From Puia dinghuensis (GTDB taxonomy: Bacteria; Bacteroidota; Bacteroidia; Chitinophagales; Chitinophagaceae), in NCBI RefSeq assembly GCF_014642875.1, contig NZ_BMJC01000006.1, positions 372,001 to 436,000 on the forward strand: a stretch of DNA of 64,000 bases. Direction: 5' to 3'. Numbering within the stretch: the stretch's first letter is position 1; each line of letters opens with the position of its first letter. Below are positions 9,016 to 16,369 of this stretch, in pieces. Under the pieces are notes generated by a model. The model ran no database searches and was not told the DNA's origin. It saw only the letters and a program-made list of their open reading frames with translations. The translations under genes were made by a program, and so were the position numbers.

Positions 9016-9705
9016 TCAAGCAGGCTTGTTTAAGATTCGCGTCTCGCCACCCGGGGAGCCGGCAACGACGATGTCGGCCATATTGATAAAGAAACCATCT
9101 TCCATGACACCCGTGATATCACTCACCTTTCTATGCAGCCCGGCCGGGTCGAGTATCTCGCCAAACGCGCAATCCAGGATATAATGCTGGTTGTCGGTGA
9201 GGAAAGGCTTGTCGCCTGCCATGCGCATACGCGGGGTGCAATTCAATTCGCTGAGCCGCCGCATCGTCAGCTCCCACCCAAAGGGAGCCACTTCGACGGG
9301 CAGGGGGAATTTTCCGAGATGGCGGACCAATTTGGATTCGTCGACAATAATAATGTAGAAGCGGGTGGCGGCAGCCACTATCTTTTCGCGCAGTAAGGCC
9401 CCGCCGCCTCCCTTGATAAGATTGAGCTTCTCATCCACTTCGTCCGCGCCATCGATGGTGATGTCGAGCCGGTCGACCTCCGAAAAAGGGATGAGTGGGA
9501 TGTTCAATTCCCGGGCCAGGCTCTCCGACTGGATGGAGGTGGCGACGGCCTTCACCGAAAGCCCATGCTTCACCATCTCGCCGATGCCCTGGATGGCCCA
9601 ATAGGCCGTTGAGCCTGTCCCCAGGCCAAGGGTCATACCATTACGAATATATTCTATGGCCTTTCCGGCGGCTATCTTTTTACTATTAACGGCTTGATTG
9701 TCCAT
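9016..9705 (-). CDS. rpiA: Ribose-5-phosphate isomerase A
   Basis: Cytoplasmic enzyme interconverting ribose 5-phosphate and ribulose 5-phosphate in the pentose phosphate pathway. The 229 residues match RpiA throughout: GLGTGSTA (phosphate loop), DGADEVD with the catalytic Asp pair, KGGGGALLREK with the catalytic Glu and Lys, and a C-terminal MADIVVAGSPGG. It is the first gene of the rpiA-GH29-GH35 unit. A possible minus-strand -7 element TATATTTA lies at 9728-9735, one base off the Bacteroidota consensus. Coupling of a housekeeping sugar isomerase to exported glycosidases is unusual. Confidence 0.96.
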   Translation of the reverse strand: MDNQAVNSKKIAAGKAIEYIRNGMTLGLGTGSTAYWAIQGIGEMVKHGLSVKAVATSIQSESLARELNIPLIPFSEVDRLDITIDGADEVDEKLNLIKGGGGALLREKIVAAATRFYIIIVDESKLVRHLGKFPLPVEVAPFGWELTMRRLSELNCTPRMRMAGDKPFLTDNQHYILDCAFGEILDPAGLHRKVSDITGVMEDGFFINMADIVVAGSPGGETRILNKPA

Positions 9706-9797
9706 GCGAAGGGTGTTAAAACGAATGTAAATATAGTGCGGTGGCCCTTTTTTGGCAAATTCCCTAGTGAACCGGTAGGAAATACGGCAAATTTTCC

Positions 9798-9805
9798 TAC
9801 ATTTG
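9798..9805 (+). promoter_or_regulatory. Bacteroidota -7 element of the cysteine operon
   Basis: TACATTTG is an exact match to the Bacteroidota -7 consensus TAnnTTTG. No convincing -33 TTG is found at the usual 19-21 base spacing. Transcription would begin near 9811, giving a leader of about 190 bases before cysM and about 20 bases before the leader peptide start at 9831. Confidence 0.55.
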
Positions 9806-9830
9806 CTTCATCATCCATTGTTCCATTCAC

Positions 9831-9917
9831 ATGACCAGGGTTTTTGCACATACCAATTGTTGTTGTTGCTGTTGTCGGCAAGCCACGGTTATTTGGGTGG
9901 AGGATGACCTCTTATAA
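9831..9917 (+). CDS. Cysteine-run leader peptide (attenuator uORF)
   Basis: A 28-codon frame from ATG 9831 to TAA 9915-9917 whose codons 10-15 (9858-9875) are six consecutive cysteine codons, five TGT and one TGC. It begins MTRVFAHTN, then Cys6, then RQATVIWVEDDLL. It lies between a TAnnTTTG element and an intrinsic terminator, directly upstream of a cysteine-biosynthesis operon. By analogy with amino-acid leader peptides such as TrpL and HisL, and with Cys-rich upstream frames reported in actinobacteria, ribosome stalling at the Cys run should report a shortage of charged Cys-tRNA. The peptide itself probably has no other function. I do not know of a described family for it. The sequence is direct evidence; translation is inferred. 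Confidence 0.85.
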   Translation: MTRVFAHTNCCCCCCRQATVIWVEDDLL

Positions 9918-9960
9918 GCTGATCAAACTGATTCGACAACAATAAGTTAAAAGCTCCACC
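9896..9960 (+). promoter_or_regulatory. Predicted antiterminator pairing of the cysteine attenuator
   Basis: GGTGGAG at 9896-9902, inside the last codons of the leader peptide, is perfectly complementary over 7 bases to CTCCACC at 9954-9960, which is most of the 5' arm of the terminator. A competing small hairpin, GAGG-ATGA-CCTC at 9900-9911, would occupy the same segment. A ribosome stalled on the Cys codons leaves 9896-9902 free to pair with the terminator arm; a ribosome reaching the stop codon would cover it and let the terminator form. The pairing is read from sequence; the mechanism is inferred. Confidence 0.7.
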
Positions 9961-9978
9961 AAAAGTGGGGCTTTTTTA
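9949..9978 (+). terminator. Intrinsic terminator in the cysM leader (attenuator)
   Basis: AAAAGCTCCAC (9949-9959), a five-base loop, and GTGGGGCTTTT (9965-9975) form an 11-bp stem followed by a T-run. One pair is T-G, which works only for the plus-strand RNA and would be an A-C mismatch on the other strand. It ends 25 bases before the cysM start, so it must be read through for the operon to be expressed. Confidence 0.85.
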
Positions 9979-10002
9979 TTTATCAACCATGTTCTATATA
10001 TT

Positions 10003-10944
10003 ATGAGTACAACGACCTTACTCCCGGCTGATGCCACCCTCCTTTCCGCCGTCTGGGCACTGGAAAAAGAGATTGGTCATACGCCGCTGCATCACATCAC
10101 CGGTCTGTTCAGGCATCCCAGGGTGCAGATCTATGCCAAAAAAGAATGGATGCAACTATCGGGCAGCGTAAAAGCCCGGGCCGGTTATGCTATCATCCGC
10201 AGGGCCATTGAAAAAGGGGCCCTTACACCTGGCAAGACCTTGTTGGATGCAACGAGTGGGAATACCGGCATCGCTTATGCCCACATCGCCAAAAGGCTAA
10301 ACATTCCTGTCGCCCTCTGTCTTCCGGAGAATGCCTCGCGCGAGCGGAAGGAGATATTGGAATCCCTTGGGGTGAGACTTATCCTGACCTCCCGATTCGA
10401 GGGCACGGATGGCGCCCAGCAGGTAGCCCGGGCACTGGCGGAAGCCGACCCGGATGCTTATTTTTATGCCGACCAATACAAGAACGAGAACAATTGGAAA
10501 GCGCATTATTATGGCACCGCCCCTGAGATCATCGAAGCCCTGCCCGACGTCACTCATTTTGTGGCGGGCCTGGGCACAACCGGAACATTCGTTGGCACGG
10601 GCCGCCGGTTGCGGGAACTACAGCCTTCCATCCGGTTGATCTCGCTGCAGCCCGACCTCCCCATGCATGGGTTGGAAGGGTGGAAGCACCTGGAGACAGC
10701 CATCGTACCCGAAATATATGACCCATCGGTGGCCGATGAGAATGAGGAAGTGAGCACAGAAGAAGCGCACCGGCTCATCGTCGAAGCCTGGCATAAGGAG
10801 GGGTTGTTACTAAGCCCCTCGTCAGCCGCCAATCTGGCCGGGGCGATCAGGGTAGCGAACCGACTGGATGAGGGCATTGTTGTAACAGTGCTCCCCGACA
10901 ATGCCGATAAATATAGTGATATCACCAAAAAACTACTCGTATGA
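10003..10944 (+). CDS. cysM: Cysteine synthase, CysM-type (PLP enzyme)
   Basis: PLP-dependent beta-replacement enzyme of 313 residues that forms cysteine, or a carrier-bound cysteine, from an activated serine. K57 in SGSVKARAGY is the PLP lysine, TSGNTG (84-89) binds the substrate carboxylate, and GLGTTGT (189-195) holds the PLP phosphate. The stretch VAGLGTTGTFVGTGRRLRE closely resembles Mycobacterium tuberculosis CysM, which uses O-phosphoserine and CysO-thiocarboxylate. The mycobacterial Arg220 that contacts the phosphate appears to be Lys228 here, by my alignment around VPEIYDP. It heads the operon, directly after the Cys attenuator, and overlaps the JAMM gene by four bases. Use of CysO is strongly suggested by neighbours; phosphoserine as substrate is an inference. 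Confidence 0.92.
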   Translation: MSTTTLLPADATLLSAVWALEKEIGHTPLHHITGLFRHPRVQIYAKKEWMQLSGSVKARAGYAIIRRAIEKGALTPGKTLLDATSGNTGIAYAHIAKRLNIPVALCLPENASRERKEILESLGVRLILTSRFEGTDGAQQVARALAEADPDAYFYADQYKNENNWKAHYYGTAPEIIEALPDVTHFVAGLGTTGTFVGTGRRLRELQPSIRLISLQPDLPMHGLEGWKHLETAIVPEIYDPSVADENEEVSTEEAHRLIVEAWHKEGLLLSPSSAANLAGAIRVANRLDEGIVVTVLPDNADKYSDITKKLLV

Positions 10945-11369
10945 TCATTATCGAACCCAGAGTCAGGCAATTATTGATCGAAGACGCGCTCAATACCTTT
11001 CCGGACGAGTGCTGCGGCTTTCTTTTCGGCCGGGAGGAGCATGACGGGACCAGGATAGTCGTCGACATCCTGGTTGTCGACAACTCGAAGGAGGGCGACA
11101 AGACAAGACGCTTCGAGATCTCGCCGCAGGATTACATGGCGGCCGAAACCCACGCGGTCGTTAATGACTGGACGCTGTTAGGAATCTATCATTCCCATCC
11201 CAAACATCCGGCTATTCCATCGGAGCACGACCGGAAAGCGGCACAGCCTTATTTTTCGTATGTGATCATTTCCGTAATGGACGAGAATACGATAAACCTG
11301 CGGAGCTGGCTCCTCAACGAAGAACAACAATTTGAAGAAGAAAAGATCATAGATTATATATTCACTTAA
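10941..11369 (+). CDS. JAMM/MPN+ metallopeptidase, Mec-like
   Basis: A 142-residue zinc peptidase of the JAMM class. E23 and the motif H84-S-H86-P-x7-S94-x2-D97 supply the zinc ligands and catalytic acid. Its short length and operon partners match Mec+, which in mycobacteria cuts the isopeptide-like bond that joins newly made cysteine to the C-terminal Gly-Gly of CysO. The related Pseudomonas QbsD trims extra residues after the Gly-Gly of a sulfur carrier. Here it may do either or both: release cysteine, and expose the internal Gly-Gly of the fused carrier encoded next. The ATG overlaps the cysM stop (ATGA), and 14 bases separate its stop from the next start. Confidence 0.9.
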   Translation: MIIIEPRVRQLLIEDALNTFPDECCGFLFGREEHDGTRIVVDILVVDNSKEGDKTRRFEISPQDYMAAETHAVVNDWTLLGIYHSHPKHPAIPSEHDRKAAQPYFSYVIISVMDENTINLRSWLLNEEQQFEEEKIIDYIFT

Positions 11370-11383
11370 AAAGAAGCAATAAC

Positions 11384-12865
11384 ATGGCAACGGTCATTAT
11401 TCCCACGCCTTTACGAAAGTTCACCAACAACACGGCCCGGCTGCAGGTGGGCGCCGGTACTATCCAGGACACTGTCCACGAGCTCACCCGGAATTTTCCC
11501 GATCTGAAAAAACACCTGCTTGACGAACAGGGCAAGATCCGCAGTTTCGTCAATATCTTCATCGGCAACGATGATATCCGCGATCTTCAACACGAACACA
11601 CGGCGGTGAAAGAAGATGCCGTGGTGAGCATTGTCCCGGCAATTGCGGGCGGCAGTCCCGATGATAAGGCGACTGGCGGCGCGGGGGCAAACGGCGCAGG
11701 CGGCGCGGCAAAAGACGTGGTCTTTTCCAGGGAGGAGTTGGCCCGTTATAACCGGCATATCATCATTCCGGAATTCGGCTACGAAGCGCAGCAGAAATTA
11801 AAGGCGGCAAAAGTGCTCGTCATCGGCTCGGGCGGCCTTGGGAGCCCCGGGCTGCTCTACCTGGCTGCGGCAGGCGTCGGCACCATCGGCATCGTCGATT
11901 TTGATGTCGTCGATGACAGCAACCTGCAGCGGCAGGTGCTGTTTGGCGTCGATGAGATTGGCAAGCCAAAGGTAGAAGCCGCCAAACGCCGGCTCGAGGC
12001 CTTAAACCCCTATATAAAGCTGAACATTTACAACACGCACCTGAATTCATCGAATGCCCTGGATATCCTTCGGGACTATGATGTCATCGCGGATGGAACG
12101 GACAATTTCCCCACCCGCTACCTCGTAAATGACGCATCGGTGCTGTTGGGAAAGCCCAATGTGTATGCTTCCATCTTCCAGTTCGAAGGACAAGTCTCGG
12201 TGTTCAACTACCGCGACAAGCAGGGGCAATTAGGACCGAATTATCGCGACCTCTACCCCTCCCCTCCCCCGCCGGGTCTTGTACCCAGCTGCGCGGAAGG
12301 CGGCGTCCTCGGCGTACTACCGGGCATCATTGGCAGCCTGCAAGCCCTCGAAGTGATCAAGGTGATCACCGGTGTCGGGGAAACGCTGTCCGGCCGCTTC
12401 TATATCTTCGATGCGCTGAATTTCGAGAGCAGAACCTTCCGGATAAAACCCCGCGAAGACAATCCCATCAGTGGCAAGAATCCGACCATCACCGCGCTGA
12501 TCGACTACGAGCAATTCTGCGGAATGCGGGCAGTCGAGGAAAAGCCGTTGAAAGAGATCACGGCAAAAGAACTCTACGACTGGCAGGTGAAGGGTGAGCC
12601 TTTTCAACTGATAGATGTACGCGAGCCCCATGAGTATGACATCGTCAATATTGGCGCCGAGCTGATCCCCCTGGCGACGGTGGCTGCCAACAGCGATCGC
12701 ATTCGCCGTGATGAGAAGGTGGTGGTGCACTGTAAGATGGGCGGGAGAAGTGCCAAGGCTATCCGGGAATTAGAGGAGAAATTCGGCTACACTAATCTCT
12801 ACAACCTGAAGGGCGGTATCCTTGCGTACATCGATGAGGTTCAGCCAGAGCTGACAAAATATTAG
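11384..12865 (+). CDS. CysO-MoeZ-rhodanese fusion: sulfur carrier, E1-like adenylyltransferase and sulfurtransferase
   Basis: A 493-residue three-part protein. Residues 1-90 are a beta-grasp sulfur carrier closely resembling CysO: SFVNIFIGNDD aligns with the mycobacterial RFVNIYVNDED, and the domain ends VSIVPAIAGG like VTILPAVAGG. A flexible linker rich in Gly and Ala (91-110) follows. Residues about 115-380 are a MoeB/ThiF E1 domain with nucleotide loop GSGGLGSPG (148-156) and the catalytic-type Cys303 in VPSCAEGG. Residues about 390-493 are a rhodanese with active Cys450 in HCKMGGRS. The protein should adenylate the carrier's terminal glycine and load sulfur. The oddity is that G89-G90 is internal, so activation needs cleavage after G90. 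It ends tail to tail with the E1 dehydrogenase gene, overlapping four bases. Confidence 0.92.
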   Translation: MATVIIPTPLRKFTNNTARLQVGAGTIQDTVHELTRNFPDLKKHLLDEQGKIRSFVNIFIGNDDIRDLQHEHTAVKEDAVVSIVPAIAGGSPDDKATGGAGANGAGGAAKDVVFSREELARYNRHIIIPEFGYEAQQKLKAAKVLVIGSGGLGSPGLLYLAAAGVGTIGIVDFDVVDDSNLQRQVLFGVDEIGKPKVEAAKRRLEALNPYIKLNIYNTHLNSSNALDILRDYDVIADGTDNFPTRYLVNDASVLLGKPNVYASIFQFEGQVSVFNYRDKQGQLGPNYRDLYPSPPPPGLVPSCAEGGVLGVLPGIIGSLQALEVIKVITGVGETLSGRFYIFDALNFESRTFRIKPREDNPISGKNPTITALIDYEQFCGMRAVEEKPLKEITAKELYDWQVKGEPFQLIDVREPHEYDIVNIGAELIPLATVAANSDRIRRDEKVVVHCKMGGRSAKAIRELEEKFGYTNLYNLKGGILAYIDEVQPELTKY

Positions 12866-14928
12866 GAATGTAAGAGCAGGTCGAGAAGCCGGGCGACTTT
12901 GTCCGGAGTGGGCAACATGGCGTTTTCCAGTCCGGTGTTCATCGGTACGGCGGGCAGGTCGAGGGCGCCGGCAACTTCCACCGGTGCATCCAGCAGGGTG
13001 AAACAGTTACGGGTGATGCGCCAGGCCAACGCTTCGGCGAAAGAATTGTTTTGTTGCTCTTCCGTCAGGACAAGACATTTCCCATGCCGGCCTACCGTCT
13101 CAAAAACCAATTCTTCATCGAGCGGATAAAGGGTGCGCAGATCGACGATCTCCACCTGCCCAGGGAAACGGGCGGCGGCGGCTTTTGCCCAGTATACGCC
13201 CATGCCATAGGTAATAATACAGCAGGTATCTCCGGCAGCGGTATGCTGCGCATCGGCAGCCAGAATACAAAGCCCCTTGCCAAAGGGCAGAACATAATCT
13301 GCCGAGGGCTCTATCGTCTTTGCTTCTTCTGTCCCAGGTACCTTGCTCCAGTAGAGTCCTTTGTGTTCGAGCATCACGACGGGGTTGGGGTCGAGGAAAG
13401 CGGACTTCATGAGCCCTTTCATGTCTGCGGCGTTGGATGGATAAGCTATTTTAATCCCTTTAATAGAAAGGAGGGTGGTTTCGATACTGCCACTGTGATA
13501 GGGCCCGCCGCCGCCGTATGCGCCGATAGGGATACGAATTAATGTCCGAACGGGAAATTTACCCTGGCTGAGATAACAGGATTTGGCCATCTCGGTCACC
13601 AATTGGTTAAACCCCGGATAGATGTAATCTGCGAATTGTATTTCGACGATGGGCAAGGCGCCGACAGCGCTCATACCCACGGTGGAACCAATGATATATG
13701 CTTCCTGGATAGCCGTATTGAATACCCGGTGGTCGCCAAACTGTTCGGCCAGGGTTGCAGCTTCCCTGAACACGCCACCGAGCCGCCGGCCGACGTCCTG
13801 GCCATAAAGCAGGGCTTCCGGATGCGCTTCCATTATTTCCCGGATGGCAAACAATGCCGCATCGACCATGATCACCTTTTCCCCATCTTCGGGTGTGCGC
13901 TCTCCTGTCTCCTGTGTCACGGGTGTCGGGGCAAATACATGGTCGGCGACGGTTGACGGGTCGGGCTCTTTCGCCCCCACGGCTTGCTGGAATTGCCGGG
14001 CGACCGATGCCCTGGCCTCCCGCTCGATCTCATTTAAACAGGCTTCTTCCACACCCAGCGCCAGAAGCTGCGATCTCAATTTTGGCAGCGGGTCGCGGGA
14101 AGTATGGGCAGCCATGTCAGCCTGATCGCGATAAAATTCTCTGCGGACCCCGCTGGTATGATGTCCCAGCAAGGGAACCTTTGCCTGTACCAGCCACGGA
14201 CCATGGCCATCCCGCAGACTGCGGATCACTTCTCCGATGGCTTCATGCGCGCCGAGGAAGTCACTTCCGTCGATGCGCAGCCTTTCCATGCCGGTGAAGC
14301 CGGCGGCATAATCGTAGGCATCCATCGCCCGCGATTCATTCGAACGGACACTGATGCCCCAGTCATTATCCTGGACAAGATAGAGGATGGGTAATTGTTT
14401 AAGAACGGCAAATTGAAAGGCTTCGCTCACCTCTCCTTCGGTGACACTGGCATCCCCGAGCGAGCAAACGACAATGGGAGACTCTCCCCGTGGGCCCTTC
14501 CGCAGAAGGGGGGAGTGGATGGTTTCCAGGTAGCGAAGGCCCTGTGCGAGCCCCGTGGCGGGTATCGCCTGCATTCCTGTAGCGCTGCTCTGATGGAGCA
14601 TCCGGGGACGGTCGTCACCGGTATAATTAGGATGGGCATAGTATTCCCGGCCACCGGTGAAAGGATCATCGCCTTTAGCAAGCAGCTGCAACATCAATTG
14701 ATAGGGTTCGAAGCCAAGTCCCAGCAGGATGCTTTCATCGCGGTAGTAAGGGCTTATCCAGTCACAGGGTTGCAGGTGGAAGGCGGTAGCCAATTGGATG
14801 GCTTCATGACCGCGGGAAGTAGAGTGGACGTATTTGCAGAGTGGGCGGTTGTTCTCGTAGGTGGTGGCCATTTCCGCGGCGGTGCACATCAACCGCCAGG
14901 CTTTGAGCAAGATATCGATAGTGATCAA
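12862..14928 (-). CDS. 2-oxoacid dehydrogenase E1, fused alpha and beta subunits
   Basis: Thiamine-diphosphate-dependent decarboxylase component of a branched-chain or related 2-oxoacid dehydrogenase complex. Residues about 1-330 are the alpha part, with the ThDP motif GDASVTEGE (from 158) ending at VQDND; residues about 345-688 are the beta part, with QEAYIIGSTVGMSAVG and FADYIYPGFNQL. Separate in most bacteria, the two are often a single chain in Bacteroidota. The start is taken as TTG 14928, six bases after the stop of the upstream FAH gene; it is the only start that keeps the conserved first helix (DILLKAWRLM), and the next ATG (14889) would remove it. No E2 or E3 gene is in the window. 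The exact oxoacid cannot be told. Confidence 0.88.
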   Translation of the reverse strand: MITIDILLKAWRLMCTAAEMATTYENNRPLCKYVHSTSRGHEAIQLATAFHLQPCDWISPYYRDESILLGLGFEPYQLMLQLLAKGDDPFTGGREYYAHPNYTGDDRPRMLHQSSATGMQAIPATGLAQGLRYLETIHSPLLRKGPRGESPIVVCSLGDASVTEGEVSEAFQFAVLKQLPILYLVQDNDWGISVRSNESRAMDAYDYAAGFTGMERLRIDGSDFLGAHEAIGEVIRSLRDGHGPWLVQAKVPLLGHHTSGVRREFYRDQADMAAHTSRDPLPKLRSQLLALGVEEACLNEIEREARASVARQFQQAVGAKEPDPSTVADHVFAPTPVTQETGERTPEDGEKVIMVDAALFAIREIMEAHPEALLYGQDVGRRLGGVFREAATLAEQFGDHRVFNTAIQEAYIIGSTVGMSAVGALPIVEIQFADYIYPGFNQLVTEMAKSCYLSQGKFPVRTLIRIPIGAYGGGGPYHSGSIETTLLSIKGIKIAYPSNAADMKGLMKSAFLDPNPVVMLEHKGLYWSKVPGTEEAKTIEPSADYVLPFGKGLCILAADAQHTAAGDTCCIITYGMGVYWAKAAAARFPGQVEIVDLRTLYPLDEELVFETVGRHGKCLVLTEEQQNNSFAEALAWRITRNCFTLLDAPVEVAGALDLPAVPMNTGLENAMLPTPDKVARLLDLLLHS

Positions 14929-14934
14929 TCGAAT

Positions 14935-15546
14935 CTATTTTATTTCAACGGTGAATAAGCTATCGTCTTCGATAAAGCCTTCCAACTCATCCCCTACTAC
15001 ACATTCACCCACACCCGCAGGAGTGCCGGTGAAAACGAGGTCGCCGATGTTCACGGAGAAGTAATTGGAGATATAAGAAACAATCTTGTCAAAGCTGTTG
15101 ATCATCAAATTGGAATTGCCCTGCTGCACCAATTCCTTGTTCTTGTACATGCAAAAATTGATATCCTTCTTATTCTTGATATTTTGCAGCGGTATCCATT
15201 TGCCGATGGCGGCAGAATTATCCCAGGCCTTGGCTTTTTCCCAGGGCAAACCTTTTTCTTTCAATTCCGTCTGAATATCGCGCGCAGTGAAATCGACGCC
15301 TACCGTGACGGCATCGTAATATTTGGAAGCAAATCTTTCCTGGATGTATTTCCCGTTCTTGGATATGCGAAGAACGAGTTCGCACTCGTAATGCAGTTCG
15401 TTCGTGAATTCCGGATAATAAAACGGTGTATGGGCTTGTAGTAAAGCACTCTTAGGCTTCATAAAAATGATAGGCTCTTCCGGAATCTCATTATTCAATT
15501 CCTTGGCATGAGCCACATAGTTACGGCCAACACAGAATATTTTCAT
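14935..15546 (-). CDS. Fumarylacetoacetate hydrolase family protein
   Basis: A 203-residue member of the FAH superfamily, which hydrolyses C-C bonds of, or decarboxylates, beta-dicarbonyl compounds such as acylpyruvates or oxaloacetate. It begins MKIFCVGRNYVAHAKEL and has the metal-binding pattern HYECELVLRI (Glu, Glu) followed by VTVGVDFTARDIQ with the conserved Asp, and the C-terminal GDLVFTGTPAGVG. The ATG at 15546 is preferred over a TTG six bases upstream. The E1 dehydrogenase start lies only six bases past its stop, so the two are likely co-translated. The natural substrate is unknown; oxaloacetate tautomerase or acylpyruvase roles are possible. Confidence 0.9.
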   Translation of the reverse strand: MKIFCVGRNYVAHAKELNNEIPEEPIIFMKPKSALLQAHTPFYYPEFTNELHYECELVLRISKNGKYIQERFASKYYDAVTVGVDFTARDIQTELKEKGLPWEKAKAWDNSAAIGKWIPLQNIKNKKDINFCMYKNKELVQQGNSNLMINSFDKIVSYISNYFSVNIGDLVFTGTPAGVGECVVGDELEGFIEDDSLFTVEIK

Positions 15547-15702
15547 ATTCAATCAGGGTTTTTAAATAGAAAATTCTTAATCCAGTTTTCATTTGGCCTG
15601 AAGAGACCCTGGGTACTTACATAGGTATATTGAATATCAAAATACTTACTTATTAAGGATGAATGCAATATTTATGCGAAAATAAAGATTCCCCTTTACA
15701 AA

Positions 15703-16281
15703 TCATAGTTCAAACTCCATTTTATTGTACTGGTTCATGGTACGCTCAATCCCAATAGCAGCGAAGCTTTCAACGACTTCGACACATTTCTCCACCTTCA
15801 TCCTGACGACGGCTAATTCGCTTTCCGACCATTTGCCAAGTACAAAATCGATCTGCCTGCCCCGCGGGAAATCATTCCCGATTCCAAATCTCAGCCTGGG
15901 ATAAGCATCGGTTCCGAGCGACTCCTGTATGCTTCGAAGGCCGTTATGTCCGGCATCGCTTCCACCGGGTCTTAGCCTCATTTTGCTTAGAGGAAGGGCC
16001 AGTTCATCCACGATGACAAGGATTTGAGCAAGCGGTATCTTCTCCCTGTCCATCCAGTATTTCACGGCCCGGCCGCTTTCATTCATATAGGTAGTCGGCT
16101 TAATACATACCAGGACATGCCCATGCCATTTCAATTCCACTTTCTCGGCTAAGCGCTCTATGCTAAAGCGCCCGTTGAGGCTGCCTGCCAGGGCGTCCGC
16201 CACGTCGAATCCAATGTTATGGCGGGTGCCGGCATAATCGGATCCAATATTACCAAGGCCGGCGATAAGGAACTTTCCCAT
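15703..16281 (-). CDS. pth: Peptidyl-tRNA hydrolase
   Basis: Frees tRNA from prematurely released peptidyl-tRNA so that ribosomes keep their tRNA supply. The chain shows all Pth motifs: N11 in GLGN, catalytic H21 in GTRHNIGF, the TYMNESG loop, DELALP, and GGSDAGHNGLRS. The start is the ATG at 16281 (MGKFLIAGLGN); a longer reading frame back to 16326 would begin inside the rplY terminator and adds unconserved residues. It follows rplY but is separated from it by a strong terminator and a second hairpin, so it may have its own promoter or depend on read-through. Confidence 0.96.
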   Translation of the reverse strand: MGKFLIAGLGNIGSDYAGTRHNIGFDVADALAGSLNGRFSIERLAEKVELKWHGHVLVCIKPTTYMNESGRAVKYWMDREKIPLAQILVIVDELALPLSKMRLRPGGSDAGHNGLRSIQESLGTDAYPRLRFGIGNDFPRGRQIDFVLGKWSESELAVVRMKVEKCVEVVESFAAIGIERTMNQYNKMEFEL

Positions 16282-16290
16282 TCTTTTCGG

Positions 16291-16310
16291 CCCTTCGGAC
16301 GGCCGAAGGG
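16291..16310 (-). other. Hairpin in the pth 5' region
   Basis: CCCTTCGG (16291-16298) and CCGAAGGG (16303-16310) form a perfect 8-bp stem with a four-base loop, ten bases upstream of the pth ATG. It has no T-run, so it is not a plain terminator; it could affect translation initiation or RNA stability. Confidence 0.45.
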
Positions 16311-16321
16311 GCATTAAAAAT

Positions 16322-16352
16322 AACAAAAACCCGGTTAAAGTTTAACCGGGTT
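16322..16352 (-). terminator. rplY: Intrinsic terminator after rplY
   Basis: AACCCGGTTAA and its complement form an 11-bp stem with a three-base loop (16328-16352). Read on the minus strand it is followed by TTTTTGTTATTTTT. It lies 18 bases past the rplY stop. Confidence 0.88.
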
Positions 16353-16369
16353 CCTACTAATAAAATAAA

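Noticed and set aside
9720-9760. TTTG at 9751-9754 as a -33 box for the cysteine operon
   Set aside because: It is 43 bases from the -7 element, about twice the normal spacing.
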